Origin: CAYJLC01 sp044426345
Lineage (GTDB): Bacteria > Bacillota > Clostridia > Oscillospirales > Butyricicoccaceae
Direction of reading: 5' to 3'
DNA length: 64,000 bases
Assembly: GCA_044426345.1 (NCBI GenBank)
Contig: JAWXUP010000005.1
Location: forward strand, 12,310-76,309
Shown: positions 1 to 8,884 of the stretch, one piece after another
How the letters are laid out: every line of letters begins with the position of its first letter
Position numbering within the stretch: the stretch's first letter is position 1
Notes under the pieces: generated by a model
The model's database searches: none
Told to the model about the DNA's origin: nothing
The model's input: the letters and a program-made list of their open reading frames with translations, nothing else
Made by a program: the position numbers and the translations under genes

Positions 1-304
1 TGGTGGTCAGCAACAACGTGTAGCTATAGCTCGCGCACTTGCATTAAATCCAAAAATTTTATTTTTTGATGAACCAACTTCAGCACTTGATCCCGAACTT
101 ACAGGTGAAGTTTTAGACGTTATTCGTAAGCTTGCACAACAACACAGAACGATGGTTGTTGTAACTCACGAGATGGCTTTTGCAAAAGCAGTAGCTGACA
201 AAGTGATTTTTATGGACGACGGATACATAGTTGAAAGTGGAACTCCGAGCGAAGTTTTTGACAACCCAAAATCAGATAGAATAAAAGCGTTCTTAAAAAT
301 GTAA
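1..304 (+). CDS. Amino-acid ABC transporter ATP-binding protein, 3' end (GlnQ/HisP type)
   Basis: Only the last 100 codons lie in the window, read from base 2. The fragment starts inside the ABC signature (GGQQQRVAIARAL), followed by Walker B (ILFFDEPTSALDPE) and the switch histidine in VVTHEM. This pattern and the C-terminal end close after SGTPSEVFDNP match the ATPases of polar amino-acid importers, which hydrolyse ATP at the inner face of the membrane to drive a permease pair fed by a binding protein. Those partners would lie upstream, outside the window. The exact substrate cannot be told from this part. A hairpin terminator follows at 340-386. Confidence 0.9.
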   Translation, partial: GGQQQRVAIARALALNPKILFFDEPTSALDPELTGEVLDVIRKLAQQHRTMVVVTHEMAFAKAVADKVIFMDDGYIVESGTPSEVFDNPKSDRIKAFLKM

Positions 305-339
305 AACTATTTGTAAGTTATATGTAAAATTCAACAATT

Positions 340-386
340 AACAGTACCAAAATTGATGAAAATTTAGGTACTGTTATAATTTTAAC
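340..386 (+). terminator. Terminator after the ABC ATPase gene
   Basis: Arms AACAGTACC (340-348) and GGTACTGTT (367-375) pair perfectly. The inner AAATT/AATTT can extend the stem, and a T-rich tract follows. Confidence 0.7.
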
Positions 387-550
387 AAGTTTGTTAAAAT
401 TTTTTCAATAATATTTCTGGGTATATTATGGTTGTCTCTTGATTAATTGTATAAATAATATCAAATTTACATATGCTATCAAAGATATACACATTAAAAT
501 GGTAAAATTAACCCAAGAAATAATATAAATATATCCATAAGTCACCACAC

Positions 551-578
551 TTGACCTTGTGAAAAAATATGCTATACT
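551..578 (+). promoter_or_regulatory. Promoter of the CoA-transferase gene
   Basis: TTGACC (551-556), a 16-base spacer and TATACT (573-578), with an upstream TG giving an extended -10. The implied leader is about 80 bases. The 305-663 gap otherwise shows only the upstream terminator and AT-rich sequence. Confidence 0.65.
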
Positions 579-663
579 ATAAATATAAAGATTGTTTGAA
601 AAATAACGAATTTTAAAAATTAACATAAATTGTATTAAATAAACTATTTGGGAGGCGTGGATT

Positions 664-1956
664 TTGAAAGAAAATTACAACGAAAAATTAATCACTGCAG
701 AGATTGCCGCAACAAAAATAAAATCGGGTGACAGAGTATTATTAGGTCACGCTGTAGCAGAGCCTTCGGCACTAATAAATGAAATTGTCGATAAACACGA
801 TAACTATAAAAATGTTGAACTTGTTCACCTAGTATACCTTGGAAATAGCGACTATTTAAAATATCCAGAAAGCTTTATTGACAACTCGTTATTTATGGGT
901 GCTGGTCAAAGAAAATATTACGCTGATGGCGTGGTAAACTTTACACCATGCTTTTTTAACGAAGTACCAAAAATGCTTGATGAAGAATATCTTCCTGTTG
1001 ACGTTTTTGCTTTCCAATGTGCTCCACCAGATGAAAACGGTTATATAAACGTTGGTGTTTCAGCAGACTACGGTTTAGCAGCTATCAAAAAGGCGAAAAT
1101 GGTTATCGCCGAACTAAATCCTCAAATGCCAAGAACAGCAGGCGATGGTAATAGTATTCACGTATCAGAAATAGATTATATGTTCGAAGTTGATCGCCCA
1201 TTATTTGAAATCGGCGAAACAAAAATCGGAGATATAGAACGTCAAATAGGTGCTCACATTGCGAAATTAATACCAGATGGTGCAACTCTTCAACTTGGTA
1301 TCGGTTCAATTCCAGATGCGATTTTGGAATTCTTAAAAGATAAAAAAGACTTAGGTATCCACACTGAAATGCTTTCAGACGGTATCGTAGATTTAGTTAG
1401 ATCTGGTGCTATCACTGGTAATGCTAAAAATACACACAAAGGTAAAATCGTTACAACATTTATAATGGGTACGAAAAAACTTTACGATTTCTGTAATAAC
1501 AACCCAGATGTTGAAGTTTACGGTGTTGATTATACTAACAACCCTTATGTTATCGCTCAAAACGATAATATGATTTCGGTTAATGCGTGTATCCAAGTAG
1601 ACTTAATGGGTCAAGTTATTGCTGATAATATTGGCTTAAAACAATTCTCAGGTGTTGGTGGTCAAGTAGACTTTGTACGTGGTGCGAATATGTCAAAAGG
1701 TGGTAAAGCTATTATCGCAATGGCATCGACTGCAGCAAGAGGTACAATCTCGAAAATCGTTCCATTTTTAGATCACGGTGGTGCAGTTACAACTTCTCGT
1801 TTTGATGTTTCGTATATCGTTACAGAATACGGTGTAGCCGAACTTCGTGGTAAAACACTAAAACAACGTGCAAGAGCTCTTATAAATATTGCTCATCCGG
1901 ACTTCAGAGAAGAACTAGAAAAAGAATTTGAAGTACGTTTCAAAGAAAAATTATAA
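664..1956 (+). CDS. Butyryl-CoA:acetate / 4-hydroxybutyrate CoA-transferase family protein
   Basis: A 430-residue class I CoA-transferase of the acetyl-CoA hydrolase/transferase family. It probably moves CoA between butyryl-CoA (or a 4-carbon hydroxyacid) and acetate, the last step of butyrate formation. The probable catalytic glutamate is E235 in HTEML, after the GIGSIPDAI loop, and the GVGGQVDFVRGA glycine loop near 335 is typical. The start is TTG, with GGAGG about eight bases upstream. Three more butyrate genes follow, which supports a butyrate role, but 4-hydroxybutyrate or other acyl specificity cannot be excluded from sequence alone. A separate promoter lies at 551-578, so it may be expressed apart from the thiolase gene. 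Confidence 0.85.
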   Translation: MKENYNEKLITAEIAATKIKSGDRVLLGHAVAEPSALINEIVDKHDNYKNVELVHLVYLGNSDYLKYPESFIDNSLFMGAGQRKYYADGVVNFTPCFFNEVPKMLDEEYLPVDVFAFQCAPPDENGYINVGVSADYGLAAIKKAKMVIAELNPQMPRTAGDGNSIHVSEIDYMFEVDRPLFEIGETKIGDIERQIGAHIAKLIPDGATLQLGIGSIPDAILEFLKDKKDLGIHTEMLSDGIVDLVRSGAITGNAKNTHKGKIVTTFIMGTKKLYDFCNNNPDVEVYGVDYTNNPYVIAQNDNMISVNACIQVDLMGQVIADNIGLKQFSGVGGQVDFVRGANMSKGGKAIIAMASTAARGTISKIVPFLDHGGAVTTSRFDVSYIVTEYGVAELRGKTLKQRARALINIAHPDFREELEKEFEVRFKEKL

Positions 1957-2141
1957 ATGACACTTGAGATTTCTCAAATGACATAAATTATATTGTTTTC
2001 CCTGCGATGATCCCTCCCTTACTTCGTCGCAGTGGATAACAAAATATTTTTTCGAAATAAAATTATACACTATTGTTAAAATTATAACGTACACAATGTA
2101 AATTAAATAAAATACACTATATTAATAAGGAGAAAAAAATT
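1957..2141. other. Intergenic region with hairpin between CoA-transferase and thiolase genes
   Basis: A GC-richer patch at about 2001-2031 can fold through CTGCGA and TCGCAG arms. It resembles a degenerate piece of the intergenic repeats seen elsewhere in the window. No clear promoter was identified, and the thiolase RBS (AAGGAG) is at its end. Confidence 0.4.
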
Positions 2142-3332
2142 ATGAAAAACATTTATCTTGTTGAAGCTGTTCGTACAGCTGTTGGTTCTTACGGCGGTTC
2201 ATTAAAAGACATTCCTGCTGCAAAATTAGGCTCAATCGTTGTTAAAGAAGCAATCGACCGTTCAGGTATCGATGCTGCAAAAGTTGATGAAGTTATCTTC
2301 GGTCAAGTTATATCTGCTGGTTGTGGACAAAACGTAGCTCGTCAAGTTGTAATTGGTGCAGGTTTAGATCAAACTGTTCCAGGTATGACAGTAAATAAAG
2401 TATGTGGTTCTGGTCTTAAAACAGTAACTCTAGCTGCTCAAATTCTTAAAGCTGGCGACGGCGAATGTATCGTAGCTGGTGGTACAGAAAATATGTCTGC
2501 TGCTCCTTATGTTTTACCAAGTGCACGTTGGGGCCAAAGAATGGGCGATGGCGCTATGGTTGACACAATGGTTAAAGATGCTCTATGGGATGTTTACAAC
2601 AACTACCACATGGGTGTTACAGCTGAAAATTTAGCTACTAAATATGAACTTACAAGAGAAGAACAAGACGTTTTTGCTGCTAATTCTCAAAACAAAGCTG
2701 AAGCTGCTCAAGCTGCTGGTAAATTTGCAGATGAAATCGTTCCTGTAACTATTAAAGTTAAACGTCAAGACGTTGAATTTAAAGATGATGAATTTATCAA
2801 AAAAGGCGTTACTGCTGAAGGTATTGCAAAATTACGTCCAGCATTCAAAAAAGACGGTACAGTAACTGCTGCTAATGCATCTGGTATCAATGATGGTGCT
2901 GCTGCTGTTGTAGTTTGTACTGAAGACTTCGTTAAAGCTAACGGTTTAAAACCACTTGCTAAAGTTGTAGCATACGGTTCAGTTGGTTGTGACCCAGCTA
3001 TCATGGGTATCGGTCCTGTTGAATCAGTTCGTCAAGCGCTATCTCGTGCTAATATGACAATTGACGATATCGATTTAGTAGAAGCAAACGAAGCTTTCGC
3101 TGCTCAATCTTTATCAGTTGCTAAAGAATTAAACTTTAATATGGATAAAGTAAACGTAAACGGTGGTGCAATCGCTATCGGTCACCCAGTTGGTGCATCT
3201 GGCGCTCGTATCCTAACTACTTTACTTCACGAAATGAAACGTTCAGACGCTAAAACTGGTCTTGCAACATTATGTATCGGTGGCGGTATGGGTGAAGCAT
3301 TAATCGTAGAACGCGATGAACTTTGCAAATAA
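2142..3332 (+). CDS. thlA: Acetyl-CoA acetyltransferase (thiolase)
   Basis: A full-length 396-residue thiolase that condenses two acetyl-CoA into acetoacetyl-CoA in the cytoplasm, the entry step to butyrate. The nucleophile is C88 in NKVCGSGLK. The NEAFAAQ segment, the GHPVGASG histidine and the CIGGGMG cysteine near the C-terminus complete the active site. RBS AAGGAG lies ten bases before the ATG. The crotonase gene begins ten bases after the stop, so the two are cotranscribed. Base use is rich in GCT/GTT codons and lacks rare codons, as expected for a highly expressed enzyme. Direction and family are certain; degradative use is possible in principle. Confidence 0.95.
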   Translation: MKNIYLVEAVRTAVGSYGGSLKDIPAAKLGSIVVKEAIDRSGIDAAKVDEVIFGQVISAGCGQNVARQVVIGAGLDQTVPGMTVNKVCGSGLKTVTLAAQILKAGDGECIVAGGTENMSAAPYVLPSARWGQRMGDGAMVDTMVKDALWDVYNNYHMGVTAENLATKYELTREEQDVFAANSQNKAEAAQAAGKFADEIVPVTIKVKRQDVEFKDDEFIKKGVTAEGIAKLRPAFKKDGTVTAANASGINDGAAAVVVCTEDFVKANGLKPLAKVVAYGSVGCDPAIMGIGPVESVRQALSRANMTIDDIDLVEANEAFAAQSLSVAKELNFNMDKVNVNGGAIAIGHPVGASGARILTTLLHEMKRSDAKTGLATLCIGGGMGEALIVERDELCK

Positions 3333-3341
3333 GGAATAAAT

Positions 3342-4118
3342 ATGGAATTTTTAACATTTGAACAAATAGAAAATGTTGGTATTGTTACAATTAACAGACC
3401 AAAAGCGTTAAATGCATTAAATACTGGAGTTCTTGAAGAATTACTAGAACTTTTTACAAATGGTATACCATCAGACGTTTATGCAGTGATTTTAACAGGT
3501 GCTGGCGACAAATCTTTTGTCGCTGGTGCTGATATTGCTGAAATGAAAGATAAAAATGTTGTCGAATCTAAAGCTTTTGGTAATTTAGGCAACAAAGCTT
3601 TCAAAGCAATAGAAGATTTTAAATATCCTGTAATTGCAATGGTGAATGGTTTCGCGCTTGGTGGTGGAACAGAACTTGCTCTTGCTTGTGACTTTAGAGT
3701 AGCAAGCGTTAAGGCGAAATTTGGTCAACCAGAAGTAGGCTTAGGAATTACTCCAGGATACGGTGGAACTCAACGTTTACCACGTGCTGTAGGTCCAGCT
3801 GTAGCAAAAGAAATGATTTACACAGCAAAAATCATCAAAGCTGATGAGGCAAAAGCAATTGGTTTAGTTAATCATATTTTTGAAGTAGAAAATCTGCTTG
3901 AAGAAACAATGAAAATAGCAAAAACTATTGCAAATAATGCACCAGTAGCAGTTGCGATGTCAAAAGAAGCTATAAATAATGGCTTGGATTGCGATATTGA
4001 CACAGCACTTGCATTTGAAAGTCTTGCTTTTAGCACTTGTTTTGCAACAGAAGACCAAAAAATAGCGATGACATCATTTGTAAACAGAACAGAAAAAGAA
4101 ATATTTAAAAACAAATAA
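3342..4118 (+). CDS. crt: Enoyl-CoA hydratase/crotonase
   Basis: A 258-residue crotonase that interconverts 3-hydroxybutyryl-CoA and crotonyl-CoA. The oxyanion-hole segments FVAGADIAEM and ALGGGTELALACD are present, and the GQPEVGLGITPGYGGTQRL stretch carries the expected acidic residues. AAGGA lies just before the ATG, ten bases after the thiolase stop. Between this gene and hbd are 150 bases with a CCAGCG/CGCTGG hairpin at about 4119-4133. No butyryl-CoA dehydrogenase or electron-transfer flavoprotein genes are present here, although these are often part of the same operon in clostridia. Confidence 0.94.
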   Translation: MEFLTFEQIENVGIVTINRPKALNALNTGVLEELLELFTNGIPSDVYAVILTGAGDKSFVAGADIAEMKDKNVVESKAFGNLGNKAFKAIEDFKYPVIAMVNGFALGGGTELALACDFRVASVKAKFGQPEVGLGITPGYGGTQRLPRAVGPAVAKEMIYTAKIIKADEAKAIGLVNHIFEVENLLEETMKIAKTIANNAPVAVAMSKEAINNGLDCDIDTALAFESLAFSTCFATEDQKIAMTSFVNRTEKEIFKNK

Positions 4119-4256
4119 CCAGCGTGACGCTGGACCCATTATCGCGACGGAAAATCTGCGGAAATAGGATTTATCACCGCGCTTTGGGGATTTTTAAAGA
4201 TAAAAAAGAAATAGAGGCATGATTTTGATATGCCAAATGAAATAAATGTATGATAT
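4119..4256. other. Spacer in the butyrate operon with a small hairpin
   Basis: CCAGCG-TGA-CGCTGG sits directly after the crt stop, and the rest looks like a GC-richer repeat remnant before the hbd RBS. It could stabilise the upstream mRNA or be a leftover of a mobile repeat. It lacks a T-run, so I do not call it a terminator. Confidence 0.4.
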
Positions 4257-4269
4257 AAGGAGATATAAT

Positions 4270-5115
4270 ATGAAATTAGCTATTATCGGTAACGGTATCA
4301 TGGCAAATGGTATCGGTCAAGTATTTGCACAAAATGGTCACACAGTAGTATTTAAAGGCCGTACAGAAGACAAACTTGCAAAAGCTATCGCTACAATTGA
4401 TAAAGGTCTTGCAAGACTTGTTTCTCGTGACAGAATGACAGCTGAAGTTAAAGATGCTACTATGGCTTTAATCAGCACAACAACAGATTTTGCTGATCTT
4501 GCAGATGCAGATTTAATCATCGAAGCAGTTGCAGAAGACATGGCTATTAAACACGAAACTTTCAAAATTTTAGATGGTATCTGTAAAGAAGATGCAATTT
4601 TTGCTACAAACACTTCTTCTTTATCAATCACTGAAATCGCTTCAGTACTTAAAAACCCATCTCGTTTAATCGGTCTTCACTTCTTCAATCCAGTACCAAT
4701 GATGAAACTTGTTGAAATCATTTGTGGACAATTAACTTGCCCTAAAATTACTGAACAAACAACTGAACTTATGAAAGAAATCGGCAAAGTTCCAGTTAAA
4801 GTTGCAGAAGCTCCTGGTTTTGTTGTAAACAGAATTTTAATTCCACTTGTAAATGAAGGTGTTGGTATCCTTGCAGAAGGCATCGCTACTGCTGAAGATA
4901 TCGACAACGCTATGAAACTTGGTGCTAACCACCCAATGGGACCTCTTGCACTAGGCGATTTAATCGGTCTTGACGTTTGTCTTGCTATTATGGACGTATT
5001 ATACAAAGAAACTGGTGACAGCAAATACCGTGCTCACTCTCTTCTTCGTAAAAAAGTTCGTGCTGGTCAACTTGGACGTAAAACAGGCGTTGGTTTCTTC
5101 GATTACACTAAATAA
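4270..5115 (+). CDS. hbd: 3-hydroxybutyryl-CoA dehydrogenase
   Basis: A 281-residue NAD(P)-dependent dehydrogenase that reduces acetoacetyl-CoA to 3-hydroxybutyryl-CoA. The Rossmann motif GNGIMANGIG is at residues 7-16, ATNTSSLSITE is near 115, and the catalytic histidine is in GLHFFNPVPMMK. The C-terminal half (GFVVNRIL, NHPMGPLALGDLIGLD) is the dimerisation domain. I chose the ATG at 4270 because AAGGAGAT ends a few bases before it. An ATG 24 bases upstream in the same frame has no such site and would add eight residues unlike the family. The gene closes the butyrate run and is followed by a strong terminator. Confidence 0.95.
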   Translation: MKLAIIGNGIMANGIGQVFAQNGHTVVFKGRTEDKLAKAIATIDKGLARLVSRDRMTAEVKDATMALISTTTDFADLADADLIIEAVAEDMAIKHETFKILDGICKEDAIFATNTSSLSITEIASVLKNPSRLIGLHFFNPVPMMKLVEIICGQLTCPKITEQTTELMKEIGKVPVKVAEAPGFVVNRILIPLVNEGVGILAEGIATAEDIDNAMKLGANHPMGPLALGDLIGLDVCLAIMDVLYKETGDSKYRAHSLLRKKVRAGQLGRKTGVGFFDYTK

Positions 5116-5130
5116 GAGAAATATATGTAA

Positions 5131-5165
5131 AAAGAACTCGTTATTGACAACGGGTTCTTTTTTTA
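5131..5165 (+). terminator. Terminator of the butyrate operon
   Basis: AAAGAACTCGTT and ACAACGGGTTCTTT form a 12-bp stem with one G-T pair, followed by a run of T. Confidence 0.85.
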
Positions 5166-5166
5166 C

Positions 5167-5201
5167 GAAAAAAAGAGTGTAACCCCAAAAAGGTTACACT
5201 C
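5167..5201 (-). terminator. Terminator of the uronate catabolic operon
   Basis: GAGTGTAACC (5175-5184) and GGTTACACTC (5192-5201) pair perfectly. On the minus strand the stem is followed by eight T. It separates the converging transcripts. Confidence 0.88.
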
Positions 5202-5223
5202 ATTATAAAATCTTACGAACAAA

Positions 5224-6033
5224 TTAAGCCTCAACACCGATTACTTCGATTTGAGTCAATGCTGGGAATGGTGATGCTTCATCAGATTGAATTAAATTTG
5301 TGAAAACAACAGTTCTGATAACTCTTTTTTCAATTGGGAAACATTGAGCTTCAGCTGTTTTTGTAAATTTAAGTGTTTCTGTTGTACCATCAGAGAAAAT
5401 TACATCGCCTTGAGTCCAGTAGTTATCGTGTGGATAATCTGCACGCAATGTAATTCTGATTTCTGAAACTTCAACATCACGACCAAAGTCGATAGTATGT
5501 GCAGCTTCAGGATTACGGTTGATACCCCAAGATGTGTATGGGAATTTACCGTGTGATGCATTTTCAAAACAGCCATCGATAGCATTTCTTGCTTCAAAAA
5601 CTGCTTCATTTCTTGTTTCAACATTTGCTGTAGCGTGTGGGAAGAATGTATCGTTTTTGCTACCATCATAAGGATTAAGAGCAAGATTTTTTGATACTTT
5701 AAGTTCTTCGGCAGATGCTTTTCTCGCTGAAATAACGTGCATATCGCCTGCAAAAGATTTAGGGCTGAAACATACTAATTCTCTTTCACCTGGAACGAAG
5801 AATTTAAGAACTCCACCTAAATCACGTTGTGGGATATATACTAAAACTTCTGGTAGTGCATCATCAAATTTAATGAAATAATGTCCGTAGTCAGCGCCTA
5901 CTTCTAAAGTAATGCTGTCTCCTTCAACATATTTTGCATTATAAACCATAGACACGCCATTTCCACAAGGTCTGCTTGTAGTAATAGTTTTACCGTTTGG
6001 TCCTTTAATTTTCATACTATATCTATCTCTCAT
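5224..6033 (-). CDS. Galactose-binding-like (discoidin/F5-8 type C fold) protein of the kdu operon
   Basis: A 269-residue cytoplasmic protein: no signal peptide or membrane segment is visible. The N-terminal 100 residues are unassigned. Residues of about 125-265 look like a jelly-roll carbohydrate-binding domain (NLALN start, NAIDGCFEN, TSWGINRNPEAAHTIDFGRDVEVSEIRITLRAD). The RBS AGGAG seven bases upstream supports the start. It is the last gene of the operon, eleven bases after kduI. A discoidin-like fold without secretion is unusual. It may bind or process an intracellular uronide, but I do not recognise an enzyme activity. Confidence 0.6.
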   Translation of the reverse strand: MRDRYSMKIKGPNGKTITTSRPCGNGVSMVYNAKYVEGDSITLEVGADYGHYFIKFDDALPEVLVYIPQRDLGGVLKFFVPGERELVCFSPKSFAGDMHVISARKASAEELKVSKNLALNPYDGSKNDTFFPHATANVETRNEAVFEARNAIDGCFENASHGKFPYTSWGINRNPEAAHTIDFGRDVEVSEIRITLRADYPHDNYWTQGDVIFSDGTTETLKFTKTAEAQCFPIEKRVIRTVVFTNLIQSDEASPFPALTQIEVIGVEA

Positions 6034-6043
6034 TTCAATGCTC

Positions 6044-6886
6044 CTATCTTAAATCAGTGTTTAAGATATTATCCATATCGTTGAATACTTGGTTTTCACC
6101 ACCCATAGCCCAAATAAAGCTATAGTTAGAAGTACCACCACCAGAGTGAATGCTCCAAGATGGGCTGATTACAGCTTGTTCATTTTGCATTACAATGTGA
6201 CGAGTTTCTTGTGGTTCGCCCATATAATGGAATACAACTTGACCTTCTGGAATGTCAATGTAAGTATAGATTTCCATTCTTCTTTCGTGTGTATGAGATG
6301 GAATTGTGTTCCATACGTTACCTTCATCTAACATTGTAAGACCCATTGTTAGTTGACAAGTTGGAAGTACGTCTGGGTGGATAAATTGACAGATAACACG
6401 TTTGTTAGCTGTTTTAACGTCACCTAGAGGAACTTTTTTAGCTTCTGCCATTGTGATTAACATTGTTGGGAATGTAGTGTGAGCTGGAGCTGAAACCATA
6501 TAGAATTTAGCTGGAGCAGCTGCATCATCACTAGCGAAAACAACTTCTTTAGCGCCTTTACCGATGTATAGACAGTCTTTGTTTCCAAGTTTGTATTCTG
6601 TTCCATCAACTGTTACTGTACCAGCTTGAGCGATGTTAAAAATACCAAGTTCACGTCTTTCAAGGAAAGATTCTGTACCGAAGTTTGCAAAAATATCCAT
6701 ATCTTGTTCGATATTGATAGATTTACCAACAGGCATACAACCTAAAGTAACCATACGGTCAACGTGAGAGTATACAACTTGAACTGTATTTTCAATGTAT
6801 AAGTTTTCGATTAAAAATTCAGCTCTAGTTTCTTCTGTAGTGTATCTTTTGAAGTCTTTTTGATTTGCACTATAACGAATATCCAT
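6044..6886 (-). CDS. kduI: 5-dehydro-4-deoxy-D-glucuronate isomerase
   Basis: A 280-residue cupin-type isomerase that converts 4-deoxy-L-threo-5-hexosulose uronate, formed from unsaturated galacturonate, into 3-deoxy-D-glycero-2,5-hexodiulosonate. The metal site motif SHTHERRMEIYTYI (HxH...E) and the WSIHSGGGTSNYSFIWAMGGEN ending (quoted in two parts, WSIHSGGG and FIWAMGGEN) are diagnostic. Length equals the known enzymes. It lies between kduD and the discoidin-like gene, so it acts on the product of the GH88 hydrolases encoded upstream in the same block. Confidence 0.95.
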   Translation of the reverse strand: MDIRYSANQKDFKRYTTEETRAEFLIENLYIENTVQVVYSHVDRMVTLGCMPVGKSINIEQDMDIFANFGTESFLERRELGIFNIAQAGTVTVDGTEYKLGNKDCLYIGKGAKEVVFASDDAAAPAKFYMVSAPAHTTFPTMLITMAEAKKVPLGDVKTANKRVICQFIHPDVLPTCQLTMGLTMLDEGNVWNTIPSHTHERRMEIYTYIDIPEGQVVFHYMGEPQETRHIVMQNEQAVISPSWSIHSGGGTSNYSFIWAMGGENQVFNDMDNILNTDLR

Positions 6887-6970
6887 TATTATTCTCCTCT
6901 GTATAAAAAGATGTATATATTGCTTTTGGGTGGCCTATAAAAAGCCACCCTAAATTTTATTAATTTTAAA

Positions 6971-7762
6971 TTATGGTTGTTTACCAATGTAAGCTAAGAT
7001 ACCACCATCAACGTATAGGATATGTCCATTTACGAAGTTAGAAGCGTCAGAAGCTAGGAATACTGCAGGACCAGCAAGATCTTCTGGATCTCCCCAACGA
7101 CCAGCAGGAGTTTTAGCTAAGATAAAGCTATCGAATGGGTGTGGAGTACCATCAGCTTGTTTTTCACGAAGTGGAGCTGTTTGTGGAGTAGCGATATAAC
7201 CAGGGCCAATACCGTTACATTGGATGTTAGCAGCACCGTATTCAGAACAAATGTTTTTAGTAAGCATTTTAAGACCGCCTTTAGCAGCTGCATAACCAAC
7301 TACTGTTTCACGACCAAGTTCGCTCATCATAGAACAAATGTTGATGATTTTACCGTGACCTTTTTCGATCATTGCTGGAAGTACAGCTTTAGATACGATG
7401 AAAGGACCGTTTAAGTCGATGTCGATAACTTTTCTAAATTCAGCAGCTGAAGTTTCAAGCATTGGTTTACGCATGATGATACCAGCATTGTTTACTAGGA
7501 TATCGATAACGCCAACTTCTTCTGTGATTTTAGCAACTGTAGCGTTTACAGCATCTTCATCAGTAACGTCACAAACGTAACCGTGAGCGTCAACGCCGAT
7601 TTCTTTATAGTTTGCAATACCTTTTGCAACTAATTCTTCATTGATATCGTTAAATACGATAGTAGCACCTGCTTGAGCGAATCCTGAAGCTAACGCAAAA
7701 CCGATACCGTAACTTGCACCTGTAACGAATGCAACTTTACCTGTTAAGTCAAAAATATTCAT
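6971..7762 (-). CDS. kduD: 2-dehydro-3-deoxy-D-gluconate 5-dehydrogenase
   Basis: A 263-residue short-chain dehydrogenase that reduces the KduI product to 2-keto-3-deoxygluconate using NAD(P)H. It has the nucleotide-binding TGASYGIG (14-21), NNAG (91-94), a catalytic serine near 144, and YAAAK with Y157 and K161. The ending FVNGHILYVDGGILAYIG is typical for KduD. The 84 bases to kduI hold an RBS and a small AT-rich gap. The next steps (KDG kinase and aldolase) are not in the window. Confidence 0.92.
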   Translation of the reverse strand: MNIFDLTGKVAFVTGASYGIGFALASGFAQAGATIVFNDINEELVAKGIANYKEIGVDAHGYVCDVTDEDAVNATVAKITEEVGVIDILVNNAGIIMRKPMLETSAAEFRKVIDIDLNGPFIVSKAVLPAMIEKGHGKIINICSMMSELGRETVVGYAAAKGGLKMLTKNICSEYGAANIQCNGIGPGYIATPQTAPLREKQADGTPHPFDSFILAKTPAGRWGDPEDLAGPAVFLASDASNFVNGHILYVDGGILAYIGKQP

Positions 7763-7855
7763 TTTGTTCTCCTTGCAAAAATTACCAACTAAAGTATGAG
7801 CACTTATAATTTTTACAAAAACCCATACTTAGTTATTTTTAATGTTTTTTTATAA

Positions 7856-8860
7856 TTACATTGCTAAAACGCTATTCCATTTATCTTCATTTGCAGGAAC
7901 ACCATTTTCTAAACCATCTTTTCTATGTCTAAATTCTCTTTCACCTGGATAGCGAACTTCTCCGCCTTCCTCTGAAGGTGTTACAGATTTTAAGCTAGTG
8001 ATAATTCCGTTAATAATATCATCTGTCATTTGTTGATTATGGAATTTATTTGCATCTATTGCAATCATAATTTGTGTTAATCCAACTTCAGAGCCTAACT
8101 CGCCAACTTGAGGAACAGAATGTCCTTCACTAAGTACAGCACCAACCATATCAAGTAAAATTGAAATACCACTACCTTTCCAATATCCCATAGGAATTGG
8201 ACGTCTTGTGATTTCGATTTCACCTGGGTCTGTAGTAAGATTTCCTGCTTGGTCATAACCACCTATTACTGGTAGTTGTTCACCTTTTAAGCGTGTTGTT
8301 TCAAGTTTTCCGTAAGAAAATTGTGACAACGCACAGTCAACAACAACGTGATTTCCGTCGCTTTTAGGAACTGAGAAAACTATAGGATTGTTACCAACTA
8401 TATTCTCAACGCCGCCCCATGTAGGCATATTTGGCATAGTGTTTGACCAACAAATACCAATACATCCATCATCAGCCGCTTGACGTCCGTAGCTACCACC
8501 ACGCATCCAGTGATTGTTATTACCAAGAGCAACCATACCGATACCAAACTCGTGAGCAAGCTCGCAAGCTCTAGCCATTGCTTTTTTGGCATTTAGTGGA
8601 CCAAATCCACGATGCCCATCCCATTTTTCAATAGCTCCCATTTTTGCTTCGCAAGTTGCAATAGCGTCAGGTTTAATACCACCTGCATCTAACACACCTA
8701 CAACAACTGGAAATCTATTAAGTCCGTGAGATTCAATTCCGTCTAAACTGTTATTTGCAAATATTTCAGCAGCTTCAGTAGCACTTTGCTCATCAAAACC
8801 ACGACTTATAAGCACACGTTTAAACTCTTTCGCCATTTCTTCATATTTAACTCTAAACAT
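7856..8860 (-). CDS. yiaK: 2,3-diketo-L-gulonate reductase-like dehydrogenase (malate/L-lactate dehydrogenase type 2 family)
   Basis: A 334-residue Ldh2-family oxidoreductase. Stretches such as GMVALGNNNHWMRGGSYG, GCIGICWSNT and PMGYWKGSGISILLDM closely follow E. coli YiaK/DlgD, which reduces 2,3-diketo-L-gulonate with NADH. The NHWMRGG histidine is the expected catalytic one. It sits between kduD and a sugar isomerase gene. In this uronate setting the physiological substrate may be another keto-uronic acid, and no other yia genes are visible. The family call is firm; the exact substrate is inferred. Confidence 0.78.
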   Translation of the reverse strand: MFRVKYEEMAKEFKRVLISRGFDEQSATEAAEIFANNSLDGIESHGLNRFPVVVGVLDAGGIKPDAIATCEAKMGAIEKWDGHRGFGPLNAKKAMARACELAHEFGIGMVALGNNNHWMRGGSYGRQAADDGCIGICWSNTMPNMPTWGGVENIVGNNPIVFSVPKSDGNHVVVDCALSQFSYGKLETTRLKGEQLPVIGGYDQAGNLTTDPGEIEITRRPIPMGYWKGSGISILLDMVGAVLSEGHSVPQVGELGSEVGLTQIMIAIDANKFHNQQMTDDIINGIITSLKSVTPSEEGGEVRYPGEREFRHRKDGLENGVPANEDKWNSVLAM

Positions 8861-8884
8861 TTTTGTTAATTCTCCAAAAATTAG

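Noticed and set aside
426..626. 66-codon minus-strand frame upstream of the CoA-transferase gene
   Set aside because: No ribosome site, AT-rich composition, and it overlaps a consensus + strand promoter.
1103..1596. Minus-strand frames inside the CoA-transferase gene
   Set aside because: Shadow frames of a well-supported gene; the same holds for most antisense frames over thl, crt, hbd, uxuA, ffh and PFOR.
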